Below, piece by piece: positions 1-11,600 of a stretch of 64,000 nt of DNA (position 1 is its first letter; every line of letters starts with the position of its first letter). The stretch comes from Mya arenaria (taxonomy: Eukaryota; Mollusca; Bivalvia; Myida; Myidae), in NCBI RefSeq assembly GCF_026914265.1, contig NC_069129.1:22553945-22617944 (forward strand), given 5' to 3'. Under the pieces are notes generated by a model. The model searched no databases. It was not told the DNA's origin and saw only the letters and a list, made by a program, of their open reading frames with translations. The position numbers were made by a program, and so were the translations under genes.

Positions 1-1990
1 TACCAACAGTGTGCGTAGCTCTTGTTGCAATCTGAAATGAACAAAAAACACAAATGTAGCTTATCAAGTGTCATCAGAGGAAAGACAATGTTTGCCTGAC
101 CTTTGTGTTGTTCAAACCAAAGGCCTTTGGTTTAGTCTAAAATATTAGACGTGTTATACGGGATTCTTCCAATCCCTAACGTCTAAACGGGAATGTGCAA
201 AAAAACCGGGGGTGTTTTAAAAATATTGAAATTGTTTTAAGTGAAGTATTTTATGGTTGAAATTGATCATAAAGAGTTATATTCATATTTTACCATGTAA
301 GTGAAATGCTATTTTGCACTAAACAAGCATTTAATGCATTAAAACAAGTTGTTTACCTTTCCAATAAAACGAAAGTTGACTGACACAGAAAACAATTATG
401 CGAAGGGGAACAACTCGATACAATCGTAATAACTCGGCCTCCTCCGACAAAGCTTCGAGATAGACCTCGTTATACAATCGTAACAACTCGGCCATGGCCG
501 AAATGTTCCGAGCGATTTAAAACTGTGCCCTGAAACCTTGCAGGTGCCCTTCATGTATATATCGTTATGTTATGACAGAATGAAATGAAGAAAAGCCGTC
601 AAACTCATAATTATAAGTTGGATATTTATTTTTAGTGTACGGAACTAATATAAAATAACATTATCTGGTAATATTTCTTGTTTTTATAATATTTTATAGA
701 CGCTATATGCTTTAACCCGGAATCCTGATTGGAACAACTACCCACTTTCGATACTAAACAATTTGTACGTGAAGGATTTGCCATATCAAAAATCTAAAAA
801 AAATCCGCCAACGTACAATAATTTGGACTACCTTTGGTTCAAACCACAAGCATTTCTCATGATTATTTTTACCTTCTATTTAACCTACAGATTAAATAGC
901 AACACAGTGTAAAAAAAGATCCTGAGAAAACCCTGTGGTTTCAGCAGATCTAAGTCTTTTAAGATGCAATTTAGTAAAACATGCGGGACACGATTTTCTC
1001 ATAATAACTTTCAGTGTAACATTACCTTTTTTGATTAAGTATCATGTAGACAAGTGTAAAAGTATTTATTTAGCCAATACTGCTGGTGGTTACTTTGAAT
1101 ATTTATACAAATTTATTTTAACTTTGAATAATAAAGTAACGTTTGTCAGATAAATATAGAAACTGCAGTGGCATATAAACAAAATAAAGAAGAAAATTAC
1201 ACAATTTCTTACGATATCAAAACAAAAATACTCATATTAACTTTATTCTGTTTTAAAGGTCTAAAGATTGTTCGAGAAAATGTGGTAATCAAATTAAACT
1301 TGCATATCGAAAATGACGACCTCCTTTGTATTTTTTCTACCATTCGCGAAAATATATGACAAAATATTTGTACTTACCGTTTGCTCACAGAATGAGTTTC
1401 TTTGGAGTTCATTGCAATTTTCCCTTTATCTTTAAGCCTTTGATTACTCGTACTGGGGTCTATGTTTTGTTCTGACATGGCGATCCCGTATAATTTACAG
1501 AAAGTTGCGATTGTGTTTTCTTTTAAATTAAGCTCTTCACCCTGATATAAATTTTTATCCAATCAACTGCCAGTGCATGAAAAATATTTTGTTGTGGAAA
1601 TTGCAGGGGTAAATTTCGGTACATTGCAATCAATGATTTCTGAGGTATGTTTTCAGTGAAAATAATGAAATAGAAGTTAGCTGTTTTCTTTAGTAAAGTT
1701 TTTTAGCATATCAATTTCTTTTAGCACAATTTCCCTCACTTGACACTATCATATACCAGTATAGATTTTCTAAGTTTTTATCCACAGGGTTTGCACGGTC
1801 TATCTATCTCTGTTTAATGTCAACTCCTCTTCCGAATGTTACTGACATTACGGTCGGTGGAATTACCGAAATCATGGTAAATACTGAAATCACCTTTCAT
1901 TTTCATAGGTATACGGTATTTCGTTTTCTTTTACAAAATACGCCCGGATTTAATACTTTATTGTGTTCGAATGTTGTTCTCGGTACCATA
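1..1990. other. Upstream region without a supported gene
   Basis: I see no convincing exon here. Short open frames exist, but they lack splice context and recognisable domains. A 14-bp palindrome, CCAAAGGCCTTTGG, lies near 117-130. A GC-richer patch at 411-510 carries the module CAATCGTAAYAACTCGGCC twice and a 12-bp palindrome CGGCCATGGCCG. A similar module occurs at the 5' end of the retrotransposon at 13.5 kb. The first non-coding exon or promoter of the GSS gene could lie in this stretch, but nothing in the sequence pins it down. Confidence 0.4.
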
Positions 1991-1993
1991 ATT

Positions 1994-2395
1994 GTTGGAG
2001 GTTGGAGAGGGGTGGAGAAGTCAGAGGAGGGGTGGGTGTGGGGTCGTGGTGACTAAAACCCGGGACCCCCTTTCATTTACATAAGTTCATACAAAAGAAG
2101 AGTATACTAGGAGGTATTTGTTGGAGGTTGGAGAGGGGTGGAGAAGTCGGAGGAGGGGTGGGGGTGGGGTTTGGGTAGACTAAAACCCGGGACCCCCTTT
2201 CATTTACATAAGTTCATACAAAAGAAGAGTATGCAAGGAGGTTCTTACGCGGTTGCTTCAAAACTGCATTGTGTTTATGGGTTGTATGCTGTAGTTGTTC
2301 GTGGTTGGAGAGGCAGTGGGAGTCAAATGAGGTGGTGGGGGTGAAAACCCGGAACCCCCTTTCATTTTCAAAAGTACCCACAATAGAGTATGCGA
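1994..2395. repeat. 127-bp tandem repeat, two good copies plus one degenerate
   Basis: The block starting TTGGAGGTTGGAGAGGGGTG at 1994 recurs at 2121, a period of 127 bp. Each copy continues through a G-rich stretch, then CCCGGGACCCCC and TTTCATTTACATAAG. A third, shorter and more diverged copy follows at about 2300-2395. The open frames over it are repeat translations. Confidence 0.8.
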
Positions 2396-3349
2396 CTTGG
2401 TTTGTATGAGTTTATTAAACTGGCTAGAGGATGGGAACAGAGAAATATTTTAAAACAGTTACCTCAATTACTGCGAATTAATACTTTGCAACGTGGCATA
2501 TAATGTTGACTATACGCAGGGAAAATCAAAGAAATGAACGTGGTATATATGCTTTTATTGCAGGGTATAGTTAAAAATAAATTAAAGAGATAATGTCTGT
2601 GGTAAGGAAAAATCGATGCAAAGCAGTCTGCAAAATACGTGTGGTTGGTAGTGTAGATACCGGTATGTTTTTTGCATATGAGTTTTTTGTGCTGAATTCA
2701 GTGTTCAAACAATATGTTATCTACGTTTCTATGTTACTAAAAGCATGATTCAGGAAATGTCGATAAACGATTAAATCTTGCCTTTTAATTCATCAACTTT
2801 GAACTGCGTTGCTAACATGATTGAGATATAAAAAGAATATTACATTACTATCAAAACTATCACATGACAAAACTGTGTGCTCACTCTTATTCTGGGCTAC
2901 CTGTGAGAGCAGTGCTGATAGAGCTTGATGGAATATTGGTATGCTTTGGCCAAGATCTACTTTATTCCGAAATAATTTTAAACAGTAAAGTATATTTATC
3001 TTAAGTATTTAATTTGATTGAATGGATAATGCATTTAAGCTCTGCACCCACTCTTAAAACTGTCAAGAGGGAAAGTGGCTCCGTTCTACACCAGTAGGAA
3101 TGAATAAACATGGACATGTAAAATAAACTTGGCAGGAATTCCTTTTTCAGTGGTAAGAATTATACAGCAATTCCTTGACTACTGGGTGTGCAAATAATTT
3201 CAAGGTATATTCTGTCAGATTTTAAGCTTATTAAATTAAAATTAATTTGTTTTTAATTAATTCTAATCAGAATGTTAAACGCAATGTTCATGTTTTTATA
3301 ATCATACAAGTACATGTTCCTCTGATATCTCTCATTGTAAACTGTAGAG

Positions 3350-3733
3350 TTTTGTGTACCCTGAAGCTATGATAGAAGTTTGAGGACAGACTCAGATGCT
3401 TTTATCAACATGCATGGTATAATGCAGGGTTTCTGAAAATAATGGCTGAAATCAGGATTCAGAAGTTTCAACTTCAGTTTTGTGTATCCTGAAGCTATGA
3501 TAGAAGTTTGTGGACAGACTCAGATGCTTTTATCAACATGCATGGTATAATGCAGGGTTTCTGAAAATAATGGCTGAAATCAGGATTCAGAAGTTTCAAC
3601 TTCAGTTTTGTGTATCCTGAAGCTATGATAGAAGTTTGTGGACAGACTCAGATGCTTTTATCAACATGCATGGTATAATGCAGGGTTTCTGAAAATAAGG
3701 GCTGAAATCAGGATTCAGAAGTTTCAACTTCAG
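3350..3733. repeat. 128-bp tandem repeat, exactly three copies
   Basis: The unit begins TTTTGTGTAYCCTGAAGC and ends TTTCAACTTCAG. It starts at 3350, 3478 and 3606, giving 3 x 128 = 384 bp with only a few substitutions between copies, so the amplification is recent. I see no coding role. Confidence 0.9.
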
Positions 3734-4024
3734 CCTATTGTACATTTGTTAAAAAAATATATTTTGCAAGCCTCTGACATCACATCAAGAACAGTAGGAA
3801 CTAGGAAGTACCTTGAAATTAATATAAATGACTTTGGAAACAATCTCAAAAGGCCAGCCCAAGCTTGTTTACCATGCCTTGGGCTTGATTCTCTCATACC
3901 TCTGGCTATTTTTCAGGATTGAAAATGTTCAGCTGTTAAACCCCAGATATTGAAATAAAATTTATTTATGTATATTGAAAACAAACTGCTGTAAAATCAA
4001 AACAGTTTATATATATTATAATAT

Positions 4025-4204
4025 ATCATACCTTTTAACTTTGAATGGAATTTGCAAGAAGGAAAACACAGTCATATATCATACCTTTTAACTTTGAATG
4101 GAATTTGCAAGAAGGAAAACACAGTCATTCTAATAAATAAAACACAGTCATATATCATACCTTTTAATTTTGAATGGAATTTGCAAGAAGGAAAACACAG
4201 TCAT
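4025..4204. repeat. Short tandem repeat, three copies
   Basis: A unit of about 50 bp, recognised by ATATATCATACCTTTTAA then GAATGGAATTTGCAAGAAGG and AAAACACAGTCAT, occurs three times. The second and third copies are separated by a short extra AATAAATAAAACACAG stretch. Confidence 0.8.
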
Positions 4205-5675
4205 CTAATAAATAGACTAAAGTATTAGAACTAATTTGATGAATTTATCATTATTGAGTGTATTTTGATTTTGTTACATCATAATACTGATGTTTGACAC
4301 TGTGATTTTGCATTCAAGTTAAAATGATTATACTCTAAACATTCATTATCTATTATCTGTATGCGCTGCAAGTAGGATTATACGCACATGTACATGTATT
4401 CTGACCTGTGAATGGTAAAATGGGGATGTCCTGGTTTTGGTCATAGTTTTAATAATAAATCTGAAAATATAGAACACGTTCTAAATAGTTTTTGTATTTA
4501 TATTCTTGAAAAAAGGTAAAGCCAAATGTTTTCTTTAGTGTATTAACATTATAGTGCATGAAATTTTAAATATTTAAAGGTGAAAACAACATCTACTGTA
4601 TAATATTTTATATTCTTAACTTGAGTGTATAAATGGTATGATCTTTTAAATATTGAAAGGTATAAAACACATCTACTGTGTAATATATTGTAATTTTTAT
4701 GTATTTTTTAATATAAACATTAATATAGCACCTGAAATGCTTATTCTCAAGCTGAGGGTTAAATCTAGTATTTTTTGAAACCAACCATCCATTTAGTATA
4801 ATATATATATGATTTCACACGATTTCACATAATGCATTATATATTTATATAAAATAGAAATACAATCTTCTGTTTTATGTATTACAAGTTATCATCATCC
4901 CTTAGTTCTCTAAATTAACTTTATTCAATTTCTTAACTTAAAAGTAAATACAACTTTAAATAACAAAACTAGTAACATAACCAATAAATTTGTTTGACTT
5001 TGTTAGAAGTTTAAAATTAAAACTACCTATATTATTCATATTGCATATATATATATACATAATAATATCTAACTAATTCTATTTTTATATTTCAGATCCT
5101 GAAAAGTCATTGTGGATTAGTGCAAAGCGGTGTTACATTGTATTACAACTGATAATATCCAGATATATTATTTATGTCAAGTGCCGGTATTGACAAACTT
5201 ACTGAAGTTTATGCCTGACTGAATTCCTGAAATAGTTATGCAATAACAAATATGTATTTTGAAAACAAGTCGAAATTATAGCACACTTAAGTATAATTTG
5301 GCAATAGATGACTTTGAATGCTATAAGTAGTAATACAAAAATCAAGGAGTTAGTGAACTGTGAAGGGCAGGAATCAACATACTGGTTATAGAAAGTTTGA
5401 ACATTATGGCTAGATCTATAGAAATTGTGAACAGGTTCTTAAAATCAACAGCAGCAGACAAATGTTAGTGAAGAATAAAATACAACTCCAGCAGAAACTT
5501 AAACGTGTTTAAGCACACTTGTTGTGATACAGTAAGAAATGATATGTTAGTTGATAATATATAAAAAAAACATTTGAAGTTTTCAAATATTGTGTGTCAA
5601 TTTAAAAAAATGTCATCAACTAACTGAAGAATATACTTTATAAAAGTGTTAAGATTTTGTTAGAGTGAAGACAGT
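4205..5675 (+). other. AT-rich stretch and probable 5' untranslated sequence of GSS
   Basis: 4205-5090 is AT-rich, with TA-rich runs and no gene that I can see. A good splice acceptor, TTTTTATATTTCAG, ends near 5094, and another possible one (TTTTGTTAG) ends near 5663. A non-coding 5' exon may therefore start at either position and run into the coding exon at 5676. Several upstream ATGs lie between them, so the true mRNA start is undecided. Confidence 0.35.
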
Positions 5676-8600
5676 ATGTCAGCGACTGCTTTAAGCCTCT
5701 CTGGAAGGACGTTGGGTGCCGGAGAATTGCAGAGAATCAAAGAGAAGGGAAAGCAATGGGCGGTGTTACATGGTAAGCTGAAAATATTTATACTTGACTT
5801 CATGACCTTTCTTTAAGCCGCACCCAAACAGATTTACCGTCTTTTATTTATTGTTTTTGAATGAGCCAATTTTTGAGTAAATATGTAACAACCAGTGATG
5901 TAAGACTGCTGACAAAAGATCAGATCACAGATTTTCATATTTCTGTTCGAAACATCAATTTTTGAACATAAGATAAAAACCTGCCATCTTACCATATTTT
6001 AGTCAGCAGTCTTATATCACTAGTACATGCATGTTCGCTAAAAATGGCTTGTTCCTAGACAAAAAAATAAAAAAGCTGTCAAAACGTTCAATCTGTAAGA
6101 GTGCAGCTTTAATGATTTTATATCATTATTAGGCTCTATTTCCAATATTTTGAAAAACACATTTTTCTCAATATATGCGTAAAAACTGCCAATGAATTTA
6201 CTTTAAAAAACATGGTCAATTTTGAAGAAAAAAATCACAAATATAAGGCTTTGATCTCTTATCTCTAACAATTTTTTGTGGAAATGTGACAGTGTTACAG
6301 TTTAGCAGTCATGGTTCAAATTTGAATGTATTTCTATCATGCATGAACAAACATAATTATCCTTGATATTTTGTCTTCATTTTTTCCCACCTTCAATGGT
6401 TACCCGAGTGTATGACTTTGCATTAATTCATCATAATTTGCATTTCATTTTTGGCTTCACTAGTGCATAATACGAGACATCTATTCATGTAATGTATTTA
6501 TTTCACCTTTCAGTATGATAAGTTTGTATGGATAAATGTATACAAAATATAGAACATATACTCTTCAAAATAAGTTCAGGACCTCAAAGAGAAACTGATC
6601 AATCTTAATTATAAGGCATGCATATCTGTATAATATAATTTTATATAATATAGTAATTCTTTACATTTGGGGCATCAGTTTAAATTGGACCACCTTAAAT
6701 TCAACATTTTTTTATACTTTTTTCCACTGACAGAAAATATGTTATGCTTAATGTATATTTGGCAAATAGAATATGGAAACCTGTGTTTTATAAACTTTCA
6801 AAAATATTTGAAAGAATTTGTTAGCATTTAATTTTCTTAACATGTTTCTGTTATACAGCACAGGGCTTCCATTAAGAATTTGAAACTGGAAGTATGAACT
6901 TCCAGTCAATCAATTTTGGAAGTTTTACACTGAAATGTGGAAGTTTATTAAAGTCTCCCGAATACAATATCTTTTTCAACTATTTTTCAACAAGTACATT
7001 AAAAATCTAATAATTTGCAACTTTAACTTGCCAAAATCACAGACTTATATTGTATTAATTCATTTTACTTAAACAGTTAAACTGATTGAAATTGTGACCA
7101 TAAAAGTAATATTGACAAAAGGGTTTGAATTTTGAAATTCCAAGCTTTCAACTTTGGAAGTTTTCTTCAAAATTATGGAAGTTTTTGTACTTCCAAAGAA
7201 TCATATTTGGAAGTTTTAACCCATTTCTAAGGAGTAATATACTTCCAAACTTCCTTTAACGGAAGCCCTAACAGCAACAGTTAATTTAACTTAGACAATG
7301 ATTTTCCTAACACTTGCAATGAAATTAAACAAAAGAAAATTACATTGAGCCCATGTTCTAGCCAAATCTTTAAAACATTTTTTAAAGCTGTTTTTATTTA
7401 CAATATTAAATCTCAAAAAATCTATGTTGAAGGTCACATGTATTTGAGTATGCGCAATTTTTCATGAAAGTCTAGTTGGTGCAGTTTTAGTTTGAAGGTT
7501 TTTTTTCTAGTATTTTGGAAAAATGATCTATATCTTTGGAATTGGGAATTTTCAAGTCATTTTTTTACAGTATTTTTAAATAGTTGTGTAGGTTTAATAC
7601 ACTCAAATATCTTTTTACCATTGTGGGTTTTTTAGACCTTCGAACAATATACTTCAATTTACTATATTGAAAATTGAAATTCATTACTATGACCACGAAC
7701 CTATAAACCTTCAAACATATTCATTGCTTATAATACATGTGACAAGCCAGTCCTGACGGAAATTAATGGAGATCGCAGATTGAATTACTGGCAGTAATTG
7801 CTGAGTGCAGGCTTTGATTGTGGGTAGATTATTATTCATTATCATTTCACAGATATCAGGCAGTTTTCAATCCGTGGTTTATAGGTCCGTGCCTTAATAC
7901 TGCATGTAGTGTTGTCTCCATGGAGGGTGACAGGCGGTCTAATGATATTATTGATGTGGTGTGCAGTTGGCCTTAAACACTGAACATCCCATATCAGGTT
8001 TATGTTCGTGGTCAAGAAAGAAATGCGTAATTGGCAAATATTGCAAGGCTGGTAGGATTCATAAATGAATGAATAATATTTTGATTAGGTGCAGTTAATT
8101 ATATTTTTTATTTCATATCATTTTAATCCTCAGCTGTGGTTATGCGACCCCAGAATGATCCAAGTTCAAAGTCACATGTTGAATATGCCCCGATGACATT
8201 ATTCCCGAGCCCACTGCCACGAGGTGTCCTAGCAGAAGCAAAGGCGTTACAACCCTACTTCAACCGGCTCATACACCAAGTGGCACATGACCATGAGTAC
8301 CTTTGGCATTGTCTACACAAGTAAGTGAACGTCTATTTAATTCTATTAGGTTCTATTGATTTGGGCTATGGGACACTGCCTACAAAGTTACAAACTAGGT
8401 GTTGACTGTACTCTACTGTTTTATATAGTCCCCTAAAATATCTGTTATATTTTTATTTTTATTTTGTTAGTTTGTATTTTGTATGTTCAAAAAGCTTTAA
8501 AGCTTTATACTGAATATAACTTGAACACTATTCCCCAATGATGAAAATATTGTTCGTACATAAAGCCTAATATTTATTTCTAGCTAACATGTACCTACCC

Positions 8601-11600
8601 TTCCTGCTGTTGAACAAAATGTATCAACAATCAACTTCAAAATGTACCTTTTGAGTTTTTTTGTGCAATTCTATACAGAAATGTCCATGGTCATATTGTA
8701 TACATTACAGTGTGGTAAAGGTGGATGACTATACTCGCAGACTCTGGGACATCTATACAACAGTCAGGAAGGAGGGCAGTGCCCAGGTATTGCATAAAAG
8801 TTTAAGTTCTATTACATATTATTCGTCTGTTTTTCTAAGAAAAAAATTATAATGTTGGTTTAACCACAACTTGTAGACTACTAGGATGTCTATAAAACAG
8901 TCAGGTCCAAGAGCAGTGCTCAGGTTGGGCCTTAAAGACCACAACATTTGGTTCGGGATACCCGACCCTTCACGAAATAGTTGTTGTTGTTGTTGAGTTT
9001 ATAAAGGTCTGCCCGCGCCCTATAATGGCTGCATTATGGCTTGACCCCGTCACATCCCCAAGTGTGACTAAAACAGAAGTTTGAAGCCAAAGGGGGAGTT
9101 TTACTCCCATCGGTTGATGGGATATTCGCAAAAGGAGTCATTTTGTATCCAAAGTGCCCAGAAACCGGCGATTCACGAAATAGGCGCCAACCCTACAGTT
9201 TTATAGTCAGCTGGTAAAACAAGATATTTAAAAAATAAAATTAAGTGTGTGTTTTAAAATGCAGTTTAAACCTTTTATGCTTTACACAGAAGATTACTTC
9301 AATACCATTTTGCAATGATGACAATAATGTTCTTGAATTAAACCAATAAAAAAAACCAACCTACCCTTCCTGTTTTTGAAAAGATGAAACTTTAACCAAA
9401 CCATTTATTTTTTTGGCCTAGGCATCAGAAATGTTGCTTTAGTAGATTGTCAACTTGTTGGTTTTAAGAAGCAAATAAGTTTTGGTTTTGTTAAAGCTTA
9501 AATTGGTGTCTTTGTTGTTGTTGTCACTGTTGGTGTCTTGCTAAAATTTTCGTTTTTGCACCGCCAAAATTATTGAAGATTTTCATGAATCTCATGTTCA
9601 CCTTGACAATATGCACATGTGTAGCAAATCCCCTAATATCTCTGGCTAAATATTTGTTAATAATATGTCTCTTGTTGAAATATGAAACTGAACGAGTGTT
9701 GGCATCTAATTGCTATGGTCGTGAAAGCTAGTCGGTTTTTTGGAAGTAAAAAAGTTCAGGCACAAAACATGTAAAACTGTATATATCGAAATGAAGTTTT
9801 GTACATTTCTTGGGTAGATAGATAGATAGATTTATTCGTGCATATATATGTCATTGTAACAAACCAAATATCTCATAAAGTTATAACACAGACTGAATAA
9901 CAAAGTATTAGTGATGATATCTATACTAAAGCACAACATCATTAGAATGCTTTGGATACATACGTGCGTTAACAAAGATTTAATTCAATGTGACAAATAT
10001 ATAACACAGGATAACCCATTAAAGTTATTCAACTTATTTCCAATGGGGTCCTTATGACAAATATAATTATTTGCCAAGATCTCAGTTATAAGCTGTTTAA
10101 ATTAGGTTTACTTATACAAAAATAACATGCATGTACTCTTGACCAGTTAAAGAATGATTAAATGTTTGATATCGAACTTTTACAGTTATAATGCAACCGA
10201 CTGTTAAAACCATATGACACTTTAGCATAATATGACAAAAATCTTTGGACTGATATGCAAGATTAAATGAATAACAATTAATAAAAAAGGAAATCTTCCA
10301 TTTCTGCACATTTCATACCAACAATGAGATGTGATTTCACTTCTTTTTTAAAAGTATTCTTATTTTTCAATTCTTTTAACTTTATTGGAAGACTGTTCCA
10401 GTCCTGGATTGCTTGATAAAAGAAAGTATTTAATATAAAACTGTCAGCCTGTGGCACTTTAAAATTTCCAGCACTATGTCTAATGTTGTAAGAATGTGTG
10501 GATGAGACTAAAGTAAAATGTTCATGTAAGTATGATGGGCATTTGCTATTAAAGATTTTATGTACATGGTTTAGTCGTAGTTGCTTTATCCTATTTTCTA
10601 TATTAAGCCATCCAATATCACTGAAAGCCGAGACTTTCAGGGAAGTTCTACAATCATAGCCATAAATAAATCTGACAACTTTGTTCTGAGTGACCTGTAA
10701 TCTGTTCTTGAATTGTTTACATATACCACTGTACCAAGATGTCGATGCATAGTCAAAATGGCATTGTATTAAGGAGTTACATAACAATCTTCTTAGATTC
10801 ATATCTAAAAAACGATTTTGTCTATATAAAAATTTTAGCCTAGAATTAACTTTACTGACAATATTGTTAACAATAGATGCAGCACTGAGATCATTGTCCA
10901 GTATATTTCCAAGATATTTAACAGATTGTTTAGGTTTTATGATATGGCCATTGCAGTTTACATTAAAGCTATCAACTTTTGTTAGTTTTCTTTTAGACCC
11001 AAATAAAATACATTCTGTTTTTCCAAGATGCAAAGACAGTTTGTTGTCAACTAACCACTTACTACAGTTTTCAAGTTCCTTGCCGAGTACATTACTAATA
11101 ACAGACGGATCTTTGTGTGAGAAAAGGATAGCACTATCATCTGCATATAATATTAATTTACATTTTTTACTTATGCTTATACTCATATCATTGACATAGC
11201 ATAAAAACAGCAACGGTCCAAGTATGCTTCCTTGAGGAACGCCACAAGAGATGTTCATGAATTCAGACGTTGTATTATTTACATTGACAACTTGTTTACG
11301 TCCAGATAAATATGATTGAAACCAATCAATTGAATCCACACCAATTTCTTTTAACTTCTGACATAGAATTTTGTGATCTACGGTATCAAACGCCTTTTGA
11401 AGATCCAGCATAATCATTCCTGTATATAGACCTTTGGAATTTTGTTCTTTTATATGGTCGGTCAAATGAATTAGGCAGGAGTCAGTTGAATAGTTACATC
11501 TAAAACCACTCTGAAGTTCGTATAATAATCCATGTTTAACAAGAAAAGATTCTAGTTGGTTGTATACAACTCTTTCTAAGATTTTTGAAACTATACATAG

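Noticed and set aside
3350-3733. Regularly spaced repeats considered as a CRISPR array
   Set aside because: The three 128-bp copies are contiguous with no spacers, and the genome is animal.
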